Source of the DNA: an uncultured Azospirillum sp.
GTDB taxonomy: Bacteria; Pseudomonadota; Alphaproteobacteria; Azospirillales; Azospirillaceae
Reading direction: 5' to 3'
Length of the DNA stretch: 29,965 nt
Assembly (NCBI RefSeq): GCF_946480385.1
Contig: NZ_CAMLJP010000083.1
Location: forward strand, 1 to 29,965
Below are positions 17,408 through 26,312 of this stretch, piece by piece (the stretch's first letter is position 1; every line of letters starts with the position of its first letter). The position numbers were made by a program, and so were the translations under genes. Under the pieces are notes generated by a model. The model made no database searches. It saw nothing but the letters and a program-made list of their open reading frames with translations, and was not told the origin of the DNA.

Positions 17408-17555
17408 GCCACGTCCATGTCTGGATGAACACCCGGACGAGTGGCAATCATCCGTGACTTTTGGCGGAGCGCCATCCCCGCCAGCGCGGCTTTGCATTCC
17501 CGCGCTTTTCCCCTATGGTCCGGGGCGCGGATTTCGGCTCATCGGAGTGTTTCGC

Positions 17556-18125
17556 ATGAAGCGGTGGACCCGCGCGTTGCTGGCGGCCCTGTTCGCCACA
17601 ATCTTCACTGTCTCGTTCTTTACAGTTTCTCAAGGGGAGGCGAAGGCCTTGGATCCGGAAAACACCATTTACCTCGACCTGAAGGACGGTCGCGTGGTGA
17701 TCGAACTGCGGCCCGACCTGGCGCCGAACCACGTCGCCCGCATCAAGGAACTGACCCGCCAGGGCTTCTATGACGGCGTCGTCTTCCACCGCGTCATCGA
17801 CGGCTTCATGGCCCAGACCGGCGACCCGACCGGCACCGGCATGGGCGGCTCCGGCAAGAAGCTGAAGGCCGAGTTCTCCAGCGCTCCGCACATCCGCGGC
17901 ACCCTGTCGATGGCCCGCGCCAATGATCCGGACAGCGCCGACAGCCAATTCTTCATCTGCTTCGCCCCGGCCCAGTTCCTGGACCGCCAGTACACCGTCT
18001 GGGGCCGCGTGGTCGAGGGCATGGAATTCGTCGACATGATCAAGAAGGGCAGCCAGTCCCGCAACGGACAGGTCACCGACCCGGACAAGATCATCAAGAT
18101 GCAGGTCGCGGCCGACGTGAAGTAA
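17556..18125 (+). CDS. Periplasmic cyclophilin-type peptidylprolyl isomerase
   Basis: A 189-residue cyclophilin that speeds cis-trans isomerisation of X-Pro bonds. The N-terminal 31 residues form a signal peptide (hydrophobic core ALLAALFATIFTVSFF, then AKA), so it acts in the periplasm. The catalytic Arg is in VVFHRVIDGFMAQTGD, with the Phe/Gln pair of the same segment. GTGMGG, ADSQFFICF and YTVWGRVVEGM complete the domain. Start at 17556, directly before the signal peptide and with GGAG upstream; the frame is open back to 17406 but lacks homology there. A strong terminator lies 29 bases after the stop. Confidence 0.95.
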   Translation: MKRWTRALLAALFATIFTVSFFTVSQGEAKALDPENTIYLDLKDGRVVIELRPDLAPNHVARIKELTRQGFYDGVVFHRVIDGFMAQTGDPTGTGMGGSGKKLKAEFSSAPHIRGTLSMARANDPDSADSQFFICFAPAQFLDRQYTVWGRVVEGMEFVDMIKKGSQSRNGQVTDPDKIIKMQVAADVK

Positions 18126-18152
18126 CGTCGCCTCTGCAGGTGTTTTGCGAAA

Positions 18153-18183
18153 GGGGGGCCGGTGCGCCGGTCCCTTTTTTCTT
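18153..18183 (+). terminator. Rho-independent terminator after the cyclophilin gene
   Basis: GGGGCCGG at 18155-18162 pairs with CCGGTCCC at 18167-18174 (8-bp stem with one G-T pair) around the tetraloop TGCG. Six T residues follow at 18175-18180. This is the clearest intrinsic terminator in the window. It ends the plus-strand transcript just before the convergent kinase gene. Confidence 0.9.
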
Positions 18184-18201
18184 GGCAGCGATTTCCGCCG
18201 A

Positions 18202-20850
18202 TCACCCGCTGGCCAGCGCGTTGGTCATGGCGCGCAGCAGCTCCTTCATCGATTGCGGCCGGTCCTGCCAGCGCATCGCCAACCCGGACAGCAGCACCTT
18301 CTCGAAACCGGGGGCCAGCGCCACACCCAGTTCGGACGGCTTCGGCACCTTGTCGTTCATGAAGCGGGCGGTTGCGTCCGGTGGGGTGCGGCCGGTCAGC
18401 GCCAGATAGATCGTGGCGCAGAGCGCATAGACGTCCGACCAGGGACCCTGCCGCCCCTCGTTGGAATATTGCTCCGGCGGGGCGTAGCCGGGCTTGAGGA
18501 TCACGGTCAGGCCGGCGCCCGGACGGGCGGTCTGCCTCGCGGCGCCGAAATCCAGCAGCTTGCGCTCGCCGGCATTGGTCAGGAAGATGTTGTCCGGGCT
18601 GATGTCGCGGTGGATCAGGCCCTGCTCGTGGATGGCCTGCAGCGCCTTGGCGATCGGCATCACCACCGACAGCGTTCGCTTCACGTCGATCCGGCCGCCG
18701 CAGTCGGCGAGGTATTTCTTCATGGTGCGGCCTTCCAGCAGCTCCATGACCAGATAGGCGGTGGCGTTCTCTTCGAAGAAGTCCTGGATACCGACGATCT
18801 CGCGCACGTCGCGCAGGCGGGCGAGCGTTCGTGCCTCCTCCAGGAACTTGGCGAGGCCGGCGGCGAAGGTCTCCGCATGCTCGTCGGAGAAAGGAGAGAC
18901 GGCAGCGGCGTTCGGAACGCGGGAAATCAGGTTGGATGGATAATATTCCTTGATCGCCACCTTCACCTGCAGCCGGTCGTCCCATCCCAGATAGGTGGCA
19001 CCGAACCCGCCCTGCCCCAGCACCCGTCCGGCGCGGTAGCGGCCATGCAGCAGCGTCCCCGGCGCCAGATGCACGCCCGGCCGGTTGTCCGATTTGGCCG
19101 GGAAGCCACAGGTGCCGCAGGTCTCCGCCCGGCCTTTCGCGGAATAGCAGCTTGGGCATAGTCCCGCGGTGTCGTCGGCGATCGCGGGGGGCGCGCCGGC
19201 CACACCCCGTTGCTGGCTGGCTGGATGAAGGATTGTCTCGGCGCTGCGAACTGCCCTGGACGGCGGAGGCGCCACTTCCACCGTGGCCGGCGGAGCGGGA
19301 GGCAAGACGGGCGGCAAAATAGGCGGGGGTGCGGGCGCGGTCGTCATCTGGCGCAGCCGGTCCAGCAGTTCCAGCAGCCGTCGCACCTCCGCCTGGGCGA
19401 CCTCGCTTTCGGGCTGGGCGAGTTCCGCCTGGAACTGCGGCTGGCGGACGATCTCCAGGATGTGCTGGCGCATCAGCGGCAGGGCGCCATCCTCGCGGAT
19501 CAGGCCGGAGCAGGCCACCTCCGCCAGCCGGATGGTGCGGCGGCGCAGGACCGGTTCCACCTGCTTCAGACGAACGGCGAGTTGCCCGGTCTTCACGAAA
19601 TCGTCGACCGCCCGCTGGGCGCGGCCGGCGATCCGCTCGCAGGCATCCGCCGGCAGTGGCGCGGAGCGGATGGCCGCCAGCGCGCGGGTGAATGCCCGTT
19701 CCAGCAGTGCCGTGTCCGGCGTCTGCACCAGCATGTTCTCGATCAGCAGTTCGTTGCAGACCGCCGCGTCGAGGGAGGCGAGGATTTCATCGGCATGGCG
19801 CTCGGCAGCCGGAACGGCGGCGATCCGGGTCAGGTAGTGGATGCGGCAGATCAGGTCCGACTGCCCTTCGCCCATCCCGACGATGGAGCGGCGATAGGCG
19901 CTGGCCCCTCCCTGCTCCAGCCGGCGCGAGTAGCGGACGGTCAGCGCATCGGCCATCGCCGCACCGCCGACCAGCCCGTCGCGGGTGAGCAGATGCCCGA
20001 CCAGCGTCTTCAGCATCTCCGCCTCCTGGTCGAAGGCACCGCGGCCCAGCGGTTGCGGTGCCTTCAACTGACGGCGGATGCGGTCCAGCACCGCGGCCTT
20101 CGCATGGGGCAGCTTGCCCTGGCGGAACAGGGCGTTCAGCACGCCGACGCGGTTCGGTCCGATGGCATCCATGCCGATGCGGCCGAACAGCATGTCGCAC
20201 AGGGTGGACAGCAGCGTTCCAGGCAGCAGATTGGTTCCGAACAGTTCCGCTCCAGCGGCGGTGGAGGCCAGGACATCGCCGATCACCCCATCGACCGCCG
20301 CGGCCAGCCGCTCGTCCCGGTCCCACTGGTGCAGTTCGAGCAGGCGGTCCAGCTTGCCGTTCCAGCTCTTGATCTCCACCAGTTCCAGGGCGATGGCGAC
20401 ATGCAGGTCGTACTCCGCATCGCCGGTGGGGGTCTTGGCCCCCTGGGAGAGCAGCCAGTCCACCGGCTTGCGGCCGCGCGGCATGGCGGCGAAGGCGGCC
20501 TGGGCGGCGCGCGCCTTGGTCCAGCTTTCGTCCACCGCGGCACGGATGGCGCGTTTGCGCGTCTGCTGCTCCTGTCCCGGCGCACGGGCCTGGGCTGCCG
20601 CGACCTTGCTCAGGGCCGCTTCGATCAGCGTCCCCTGTTCCAGGCAGCCTTTCAGCGGCTTGGCGAGGTGGATCAGTTCCGTCGGGGTCAGGAACAGCGG
20701 GTCCAGATACGACCGCAGCACCGCGCCGATCACCAGCCGCGCCGGCAGCGCGTGGTAGTCCGGCAGCGAGTCGCACGACTCCACCTCGTCGAGCGTGGCC
20801 ATGGCCGACGACGGAGTCGGCATCGCGCGGCTGAGCTGGGGAGTGGACAC
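18202..20850 (-). CDS. Zinc-ribbon Ser/Thr protein kinase with a long unassigned N-terminus
   Basis: An 882-residue eukaryotic-like kinase. The C-terminal kinase domain (about 602-875) has the P-loop GQGGFGATY, the ATP lysine in VAIKEYYP (Lys634), catalytic Asp749 in HRDISPDNI, and DFG at 768 followed by GYAPPEQY. The usual Lys of HRDxKxxN is Ser here, as in many bacterial kinases of this type. Just before it is a four-Cys zinc ribbon (Cys565, 568, 578, 581) and a Pro-rich linker. The first roughly 500 residues are helical and I recognise no domain. I find no membrane segment, so it is probably cytosolic. I chose GTG 20850 because AGGAAAGG lies upstream; ATG 21021 or ATG 20823 are alternatives. 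Substrate unknown; no phosphatase gene is adjacent. Confidence 0.9.
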   Translation of the reverse strand: MSTPQLSRAMPTPSSAMATLDEVESCDSLPDYHALPARLVIGAVLRSYLDPLFLTPTELIHLAKPLKGCLEQGTLIEAALSKVAAAQARAPGQEQQTRKRAIRAAVDESWTKARAAQAAFAAMPRGRKPVDWLLSQGAKTPTGDAEYDLHVAIALELVEIKSWNGKLDRLLELHQWDRDERLAAAVDGVIGDVLASTAAGAELFGTNLLPGTLLSTLCDMLFGRIGMDAIGPNRVGVLNALFRQGKLPHAKAAVLDRIRRQLKAPQPLGRGAFDQEAEMLKTLVGHLLTRDGLVGGAAMADALTVRYSRRLEQGGASAYRRSIVGMGEGQSDLICRIHYLTRIAAVPAAERHADEILASLDAAVCNELLIENMLVQTPDTALLERAFTRALAAIRSAPLPADACERIAGRAQRAVDDFVKTGQLAVRLKQVEPVLRRRTIRLAEVACSGLIREDGALPLMRQHILEIVRQPQFQAELAQPESEVAQAEVRRLLELLDRLRQMTTAPAPPPILPPVLPPAPPATVEVAPPPSRAVRSAETILHPASQQRGVAGAPPAIADDTAGLCPSCYSAKGRAETCGTCGFPAKSDNRPGVHLAPGTLLHGRYRAGRVLGQGGFGATYLGWDDRLQVKVAIKEYYPSNLISRVPNAAAVSPFSDEHAETFAAGLAKFLEEARTLARLRDVREIVGIQDFFEENATAYLVMELLEGRTMKKYLADCGGRIDVKRTLSVVMPIAKALQAIHEQGLIHRDISPDNIFLTNAGERKLLDFGAARQTARPGAGLTVILKPGYAPPEQYSNEGRQGPWSDVYALCATIYLALTGRTPPDATARFMNDKVPKPSELGVALAPGFEKVLLSGLAMRWQDRPQSMKELLRAMTNALASG

Positions 20851-21134
20851 TCCGGACCTTTCCTGGACGTGACGGATTGCGCAGCCGGGACGCAACACCG
20901 GCGCCACTTCCGCGTTGTCGATACAACCGGCATTCCGCATCCGCCGGGGAGCGGCGCCGAACGGGCATCGTCGCGCAACGAGGGTAAATGACGAGTGTAC
21001 GATACCCACATTTTTCGACAAAAACAGATGAACTGTGTCAGCGTCGAGGCAGCCGGGGCCTTGCCGGTGGCGACCGTTTCCTTCGGCCTTCGCATGTGCG
21101 ATAAGAATCGGGACGCCGACGATGGGAGAAACGC

Positions 21135-22031
21135 ATGATCCGGACGGGCACCATCATCGCGTTGCGGCACGGGCCGATGACGCTCACCGCGGTCCCGCAG
21201 TGCGGCGGTTCGCTGGCGAGCTGGAGCCTGTCCACCGCCGATGGCCCGGTCGAACTGTTCCGGCGGGCCTCCGACGGCGCACTGGCCGGGAATTTCGCCC
21301 CGGACATGGCCTGTTTCCCACTGGTCCCCTTTTCCAACCGCATCGGTGGTGGTCGGTTCGTTTTCCAAGGCCGGGAAGTCGTGCTCGCCACCGATTCCGG
21401 ATCGCCCCATCGGATCCATGGCCACGGCTGGTCATCCCCCTGGAGCGTGGGGGCCGTCACCGACGACGCCCTGCGCATGGTGTTCGCTCACAGGGCCGAC
21501 GACTGGCCCTGGAGCTATCGCGCGGCGCAGACGGTGGCGCTGGATGGCGAAGGGCTGACCGTCACGCTCGACCTCATCAACGACTCGAACAGCGACATGC
21601 CGGCCGGACTGGGGCTGCACCCATATCTGGTGAGGTCGCCGGGCAGCCGCGTGACCGCCGGCGTCCAGACCGTCTGGGAGAATGACGACACCATCCTGCC
21701 CTGCCGGAATCGCCCGGTGCCGGCGGCCTGGGATTTCCGCCATGGCGTGACCATGGACCATGTGGCTCTGGACAACGGCTTCACCGGTTGGAACGGCTCC
21801 GCGACGCTGGACCGCCCGCGCGAGCAGTTGCGCCTGACCATGCTGGCCGACGGGCCGGCCGGTCACCTGATCGTCTACGCGCCGCCCGGCGAGCCCTATC
21901 TGTGCCTGGAGCCGGTCACCCACATGACCGATGCATTGAACCGACAACAGGAACCCGGTGCCGGGGTGATCGCCCTGCCGCCGGGTGAACGGCTGTCGAT
22001 GACCGTGCGATTCCTCGTGTCACGATCCTAG
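21135..22031 (+). CDS. Aldose 1-epimerase
   Basis: A 298-residue galactose-mutarotase-fold enzyme that interconverts alpha and beta anomers of an aldose or a related sugar. Conserved sites are [18 protein letters not shown] (His95/His97), the catalytic His162 in LGLHPYL, and the catalytic Glu in [14 protein letters not shown] 21135 has a GGGAGA ribosome-binding site. No sugar operon surrounds it, so the exact sugar is unknown. The gene is divergent from the kinase across 284 bases and its last 12 bases overlap the convergent LysR gene. Confidence 0.9.
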   Translation: MIRTGTIIALRHGPMTLTAVPQCGGSLASWSLSTADGPVELFRRASDGALAGNFAPDMACFPLVPFSNRIGGGRFVFQGREVVLATDSGSPHRIHGHGWSSPWSVGAVTDDALRMVFAHRADDWPWSYRAAQTVALDGEGLTVTLDLINDSNSDMPAGLGLHPYLVRSPGSRVTAGVQTVWENDDTILPCRNRPVPAAWDFRHGVTMDHVALDNGFTGWNGSATLDRPREQLRLTMLADGPAGHLIVYAPPGEPYLCLEPVTHMTDALNRQQEPGAGVIALPPGERLSMTVRFLVSRS

Positions 22032-22934
22032 AGCGCCGCCCTTCGTACCGAGTTCGCGGGCGAGGCCGATGAAGGCCCTGAAGGCGGCCGACGGGTTGCG
22101 CCGTCCGGAATAGTAAAGGCAGAGCCCGGAACGCGGCGGGGTCCAGTCATCGAGAACGCGAACGAGACGGCCCGCCTCTATGTCGGCCCGCACGTCCGGT
22201 TCCATGAAGAAGCCAAGGCCCACGCCTTCGAGGACGGCGATTCGCGCCAGACTGGCCTCGTCCAGCGTGATCGGTCCATTTACATCGATCTGTGCCACCT
22301 GTCCGTCCTTCTCGAACTGCCACCGGAACAGGGCTCCGTTCGGCAGGCGGACACGAATGCACGGGTGACCGAGCAAGTCGGGCGGCATGCGCGGCCGATC
22401 ATGCGCCGCGAAATATGCCGGCGACCCGACGACCGCATATCGCTGCGGCCGACCCAGGGGAACCGCGATCATGTCGGTTGGTACGAGGTCGGCCGCACGC
22501 ACACCGAGGTCGAACCCTTCGGCGACGATATCCACCATCCGCCCTTCGGTGACGAGGTCGACATGCACCTGCGGATGGCGGCGCAGGAACTCCAGCACCA
22601 GCGGCGAGAGGAGTTCGCGCGCCGCTGTGGCGAAGACATTGATGCGAAGTGTACCCGACGGAACGATCTGCTGCGACCGCACGGCTTCCAGGGCACCGTG
22701 GACATCCTGCAATGCCGGACCAACCTGCTCGACGAACACCCGCCCGGCATCGGTGAGCGAGACGCTCCGCGTTGTCCGGTTGAACAGGCGAACGCCGAGG
22801 CCCGCTTCGAGTTTGCCGATGGCGTTGCTGAGCGCTGTCGTCGACATACCCAGATCGAGGGCCGCCGCGCGAAAGGTGCCCCGTCGCGCGATGGCGATGA
22901 CCGCATCCAGATCGTTCAGTTCAGCCTCGCGCAT
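22020..22934 (-). CDS. LysR-family transcriptional regulator
   Basis: A 304-residue regulator with the N-terminal LysR winged helix-turn-helix (about 5-63: [35 protein letters not shown] in overlapping blocks) and a periplasmic-binding-protein-like effector domain (about 90-295). It is transcribed divergently from the NTF2-like/SDR pair, the usual LysR arrangement, and probably controls that pair and itself. Two near-identical 18-base sequences lie in the intergenic region, the first overlapping this gene's start codon. The inducer is unknown. The 3' end overlaps the epimerase gene by 12 bases. Confidence 0.93.
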   Translation of the reverse strand: MREAELNDLDAVIAIARRGTFRAAALDLGMSTTALSNAIGKLEAGLGVRLFNRTTRSVSLTDAGRVFVEQVGPALQDVHGALEAVRSQQIVPSGTLRINVFATAARELLSPLVLEFLRRHPQVHVDLVTEGRMVDIVAEGFDLGVRAADLVPTDMIAVPLGRPQRYAVVGSPAYFAAHDRPRMPPDLLGHPCIRVRLPNGALFRWQFEKDGQVAQIDVNGPITLDEASLARIAVLEGVGLGFFMEPDVRADIEAGRLVRVLDDWTPPRSGLCLYYSGRRNPSAAFRAFIGLARELGTKGGALGS

Positions 22935-22983
22935 TATCCCGTCTATCGAAATGCCTCATCCAGCTTTATCCCGATTATCGAAA
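22934..22983. promoter_or_regulatory. Direct repeat TTATCCCGNNTATCGAAA, likely LysR operator
   Basis: The sequence occurs at 22934-22951 and 22966-22983, differing only in the two central bases (TC versus AT). The copies start 32 bases apart, about three helical turns, so both face the same side of the DNA. The first copy abuts the LysR start codon. This fits an autoregulated divergent operator but the binding protein is inferred. Confidence 0.6.
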
Positions 22984-22990
22984 CAGATGT

Positions 22991-23005
22991 CCAAACCTAG
23001 TTTGG
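22991..23005. promoter_or_regulatory. Perfect inverted repeat CCAAACCTAGTTTGG
   Basis: CCAAAC and GTTTGG are exact inverted copies around CTA. The repeat is 38 bases before the NTF2-like start codon and 8 bases after the second direct repeat. It could be a second operator near the promoter of the NTF2-like/SDR genes. It differs in sequence from the direct repeats, so a different regulator is possible. Confidence 0.5.
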
Positions 23006-23042
23006 AAAGGACAACGGAACTTCGATCAGGAGAAATGGCGCG

Positions 23043-23366
23043 ATGACACTCCCTTCACCGGTCCTGGCCTACATCGATGCAGACGGAAGGAACGACGGCG
23101 TGGCGCTGACCGATGCCTTCGCACCGGATGCCGCCGTCAAGGATGAAGGTAGGACTCACAGTGGTCTTGAAGCGATCGGCGCGTGGTGGCGAGCTGCGAA
23201 GGGCAAGTACAAGCACGTGATCGAACCGCTTGAATCGACTGATGATGGCCAGACCACCAGGGTTCTCATGAACGTGGCCGGTCAGTTCCCCGGCAGTCCT
23301 GCCAGGATGGTCTTTGCGTTCCGGGTTTCGGGCAGCAGGATTGCCGGCCTGGAGATCAACCCATGA
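23043..23366 (+). CDS. NTF2-like (SnoaL-type) fold protein
   Basis: A 107-residue protein with the small cone-shaped NTF2/SnoaL fold pattern: an N-terminal helix ([12 protein letters not shown]), a [13 protein letters not shown] strand region, [12 protein letters not shown], and C-terminal strands ending in MVFAFRV...GSRIAGLEI. Such proteins bind or isomerise small hydrophobic molecules; the substrate is not readable. AGGAG lies 10 bases before the ATG. The stop overlaps the SDR start as ATGA, so the two are translationally coupled and likely act together under the divergent LysR. Confidence 0.85.
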   Translation: MTLPSPVLAYIDADGRNDGVALTDAFAPDAAVKDEGRTHSGLEAIGAWWRAAKGKYKHVIEPLESTDDGQTTRVLMNVAGQFPGSPARMVFAFRVSGSRIAGLEINP

Positions 23367-24142
23367 GCCCCTTCATCAACCTGGACGGCAAGCGGACGCT
23401 CGTCACATCGGGCACGCGCGGCGCCGGTGCGGCCACCGTCGCGCTGTTTTGCGAACTCGGGGCTCGTGTGCTGACGGCGGCCCGCTCGCGTCCGGACGGG
23501 ATGGACGAGGCGATGTTCGTCTCCGCGGATCTGACGACCCCGGATGGCTGCGCCAAGCTCGCGGCGGCGGTGCGCGAACGCTTGGGTGGGATCGATGTCA
23601 TCGTTCACATGCTGGGTGGATCTTCCGCTCCCGCAGGCGGATTCGCGGCGTTGAACGACGCGGTCTGGAGCTGGGAACTCGATCTGAATCTGATGCCCGC
23701 GATCCGGCTCGACCGCGAGCTTGTGCCGGCGATGGCGGCGCAGGGCCATGGTGTGGTCATCCACGTGACCTCGATACAGCGCGAGCTGCCCCTGCCCCAG
23801 TCGACGACGGCTTATGCCGCTGCGAAGGCCGCGCTCTCGACTTACAGCAAGAGCCTGTCCAAGGAGGTCTCGCCCAAGGGCGTCCGCGTAGTGCGCGTCT
23901 CGCCCGGCTGGATCGAGACCGAGGCCGCGGTACGTTTGGCCGAGCGGCTTGCGAAGGACGCCGGCACCGACTATGAAGGCGGCAAGCGGATCATCATGGA
24001 CTCGCTCGGCGGCATTCCCATCGGCGGACCATCGAAGCCGGACGATGTCGCCAACCTGATAGCGTTCCTCGCTTCCGACCGTGCCAGGACCATAACCGGC
24101 ACCGAATACGTCATCGACGGAGGCACCATTCCGACCGTGTGA
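23363..24142 (+). CDS. Short-chain dehydrogenase/reductase (SDR)
   Basis: A 259-residue classical SDR oxidoreductase using NAD(P)H. The catalytic triad is visible as Ser137, Tyr151 and Lys155 (YAAAK). The C-terminal part has VSPGWIETE and the usual ending [14 protein letters not shown]. In the coenzyme motif TGxxxGxG the first Gly is Ser (TSGTRGAG, residues 15-22). The substrate is unknown. Paired with the NTF2-like gene and divergent from LysR, an arrangement often seen for inducible small-molecule metabolism or resistance. Confidence 0.93.
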   Translation: MSPFINLDGKRTLVTSGTRGAGAATVALFCELGARVLTAARSRPDGMDEAMFVSADLTTPDGCAKLAAAVRERLGGIDVIVHMLGGSSAPAGGFAALNDAVWSWELDLNLMPAIRLDRELVPAMAAQGHGVVIHVTSIQRELPLPQSTTAYAAAKAALSTYSKSLSKEVSPKGVRVVRVSPGWIETEAAVRLAERLAKDAGTDYEGGKRIIMDSLGGIPIGGPSKPDDVANLIAFLASDRARTITGTEYVIDGGTIPTV

Positions 24143-24166
24143 AGCGCGACCGACGGTACGAGCGGA

Positions 24167-24182
24167 GCCGGCTGTCGCCGGC
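24167..24182. terminator. Short GC hairpin between convergent SDR and LprI-like genes
   Basis: GCCGGC-TGTC-GCCGGC forms a 6-bp stem with a 4-base loop midway in the 48-base convergent gap. A C-run rather than a T-run follows on the plus strand. Possible bidirectional transcription end, weakly supported. Confidence 0.35.
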
Positions 24183-24190
24183 CCCCCTAA

Positions 24191-25102
24191 TCAGCGGCAG
24201 CGGACGAATTCCGCCGCGAAGCTGGCCGGCGGTTCCATGCGCAGGATCAGCCGGTCGAACCGCGGCGAATCGGCCGGCAGAAGCCGCAGGGTCGCCAGCG
24301 GTGCCGCAATTCCTGACGCAGTTCCCGGCGCAGAGCCGGCCGTCGCCTCGGGCTGGGCACCGTCCACCGGACCGGTCGGCAGAAGCGCCACGCCCTGTAC
24401 GGGATCACCGTCGGCCGCCAGCGTGCCGTTCAGCGGGAACAGCTGCAGCCGCGGCTCCACGGCGTGGAGGCTGCGGTCGGAGCCGATGTCCAGATAAGAG
24501 CTACGGCAATCGTCGATGGCGGTGCGGTCGGCCGGATCGGCCTTCGCCCAGCGGCCGGCCAGCGTCGACAGCGAGACCTTGCGATCGACCGGCGGCACCA
24601 TCGGTTGGGGTGCGGCGAAGCGGCGGGCCGCGGCGCCGGTGACGGACAGCGGCAGATCGCCCACCGGCCGTGACCGGGCCTGCCGCTCCGCCTCCAGCGC
24701 CGTCGTCCGCTTGCGGATGACACGCATCAGGCAGTCCGTGCGCGTCTTGGCCGCTTTCGCGTCGGCCAGATCGGCTGCGGTCACCGGGCAGGACTCGTCC
24801 CGCTTTGCCCGCCAGACGGTCTGGCTGTCCTCGATCGCCGCACGGCCGCTATCGTCTGTGGTGGCGCCAAGGGCCGCCAACGCCGCATCCATCGCCGCGC
24901 CGGCCGCCGCCAGCTTCGCATCGCGGCACATCAGCTGCGCCGTCGGCGTCTCCGCCGCCTCGCAGCCGGGCACTGCCGTCTCCGGAGCGGCGGCCTCCGG
25001 CGAGGGAGTATCCGCCGGAGCCGAAAAGGCCGGGACTGCGGTCAGCACCGCGAGCAGGGAGCCGGCAGCCAGGAAACCGCCGACCAGGGACAGGGCGCGC
25101 AT
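24191..25102 (-). CDS. Secreted LprI-like (DUF1311) protein
   Basis: A 303-residue exported protein. The signal peptide (about 1-28) ends PAFSA. An LprI/DUF1311 domain follows at about 47-137, with four cysteines arranged C...LMC...ESCP...DCLMRVI and the helical block AIEDSQTVWRAKRDESCP. The domain family is named for mycobacterial LprI, a lysozyme-inhibitor lipoprotein; this protein lacks a lipobox and the inhibitor function is not assured. The C-terminal half (about 150-303) has no family I recognise and ends in a Cys. It lies 31 bases downstream of the unknown minus-strand gene and may be cotranscribed with it. Confidence 0.82.
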   Translation of the reverse strand: MRALSLVGGFLAAGSLLAVLTAVPAFSAPADTPSPEAAAPETAVPGCEAAETPTAQLMCRDAKLAAAGAAMDAALAALGATTDDSGRAAIEDSQTVWRAKRDESCPVTAADLADAKAAKTRTDCLMRVIRKRTTALEAERQARSRPVGDLPLSVTGAAARRFAAPQPMVPPVDRKVSLSTLAGRWAKADPADRTAIDDCRSSYLDIGSDRSLHAVEPRLQLFPLNGTLAADGDPVQGVALLPTGPVDGAQPEATAGSAPGTASGIAAPLATLRLLPADSPRFDRLILRMEPPASFAAEFVRCR

Positions 25103-25133
25103 CGCAGGAAACCTTGGATAAGGAAACGGAACG

Positions 25134-26075
25134 TCACGAAGCGGGAAAGGCCTCCAGCACAGATTTGACCTGACGCTGGAAATCCTGGTCGGTGCGATAG
25201 CGCGTCACGACCGACTTGTCACGCTCCACGAAAAACAGCATGTCGTCGCGGCGGGGCAGCATGCGCGGATTCGGCTTTTCCAGAAGTTCGCCGTTCCAGT
25301 CGATCCGCGCCATGAAATAGACCGCGCGGGCGAACAGCATGAACAGCTTGTTGTCCGGTGCCAGCTTCTCCCGCCGCAGCAGCGCATAGTAATAATAGTT
25401 GCGGCCATGGAAATAGTTGGTGTGGATTGCCTGCAACGCAGCGAATCGCTCGTCCGGATTGTTGACCTTCTTGATCTGCTTTTCCAGGCGGAAGCCGGCA
25501 AAGAAATACTCCCGCGCCTCGTGCTCGAACGAAAAGGCGCTGCCCTTGATGAGCGCCATCTGCTCGCCGTAGCGCTTCAGCGCGCGGGTCATCAACAGTT
25601 CGAGGAAACGCCGCTCCACCGCGAATGTGTCGGGGATGTTCGGCAGCATCTCGAACACATGGCGCAGGTGATAGGGATGGCGCACGACGACGACCGGAAC
25701 CGACAGCTTCCTGTTCTTCGCCGGCGCCCGCCTTTCCGCCACCAGCGTGACGGCGGGCGACAGCGAGGCCATGGTCGCCTCGATCGTGTCGTGCAGCTTC
25801 CAGCGCAGCTTGGTGTCGGCCGATTGGCTGCCGAGATTCATGCGGGCGAAAAACCGCTTCACGCGGCTGCCGAAGGTTTCCTTCGGCAGTTTGTGCGTCG
25901 GCAGGTTGGGGACGACCAGCGGATTGCCGAGGATGTCGGCCGACGGCGGCAGCGGCTTGAAATTGAAGTATTTTCCGGTGACGACCCCCCGCCCGGCGCC
26001 GCCGGGGCCGGCATCGCCTGCACCGCCCGAACCGCGGTTGCCGCCCATGAGTGAAGAAGCCGCCACCGACACCAT
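25134..26075 (-). CDS. Unknown conserved-looking cytoplasmic protein
   Basis: A 313-residue protein I do not recognise. A Gly-rich flexible N-terminus (about 1-35) precedes a basic, helical region (KRFFARMNLG, residues about 73-85). The body is alpha-helical with strong aromatic clusters: HPYHLRHVFEMLP, the tyrosine-rich NYFHGRNYYYYALLRREKL, and FMLFARAVYFMARIDWNGE. No signal peptide or membrane segment is evident. Start uncertain: ATG 26075 or ATG 26048, neither with a strong Shine-Dalgarno. It is divergent from the transglutaminase/DUF2126 gene across 237 bases and upstream of the LprI-like gene. Confidence 0.8.
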   Translation of the reverse strand: MVSVAASSLMGGNRGSGGAGDAGPGGAGRGVVTGKYFNFKPLPPSADILGNPLVVPNLPTHKLPKETFGSRVKRFFARMNLGSQSADTKLRWKLHDTIEATMASLSPAVTLVAERRAPAKNRKLSVPVVVVRHPYHLRHVFEMLPNIPDTFAVERRFLELLMTRALKRYGEQMALIKGSAFSFEHEAREYFFAGFRLEKQIKKVNNPDERFAALQAIHTNYFHGRNYYYYALLRREKLAPDNKLFMLFARAVYFMARIDWNGELLEKPNPRMLPRRDDMLFFVERDKSVVTRYRTDQDFQRQVKSVLEAFPAS

Positions 26076-26312
26076 CCAGACGCGAATTCCCGCCGCTGCG
26101 ATACTCCGATCGCTTAGGATATAAAGGGTAACGCGAACGGAAGAAAGCCGCAGCGCGCGTCATCCGCAACTTCGTGACTTTTTCGCAACTGCGGTAGGAT
26201 CGGTGCCGGGGCGCTCTGTCGGGTCGGATCCATCGGTGTTACCGTTGCAACGGCGACCCTCGACCTAACCGGGGCGCGAACATCATCGAACAGGCATGAG
26301 GCGGGGTTTTCC

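Noticed and set aside
19210..20991. 593-codon plus-strand ORF opposite the kinase gene
   Set aside because: No domain; Gln/Arg/Gly-rich antisense translation of the kinase N-terminus.
23035..23046. Minimal ORF ATG GCG CGA TGA just before the NTF2-like start
   Set aside because: AGGAG is only 2 bases from this ATG but 10 bases from the ATG at 23043, so the site serves the NTF2-like gene. Chance occurrence is likely.
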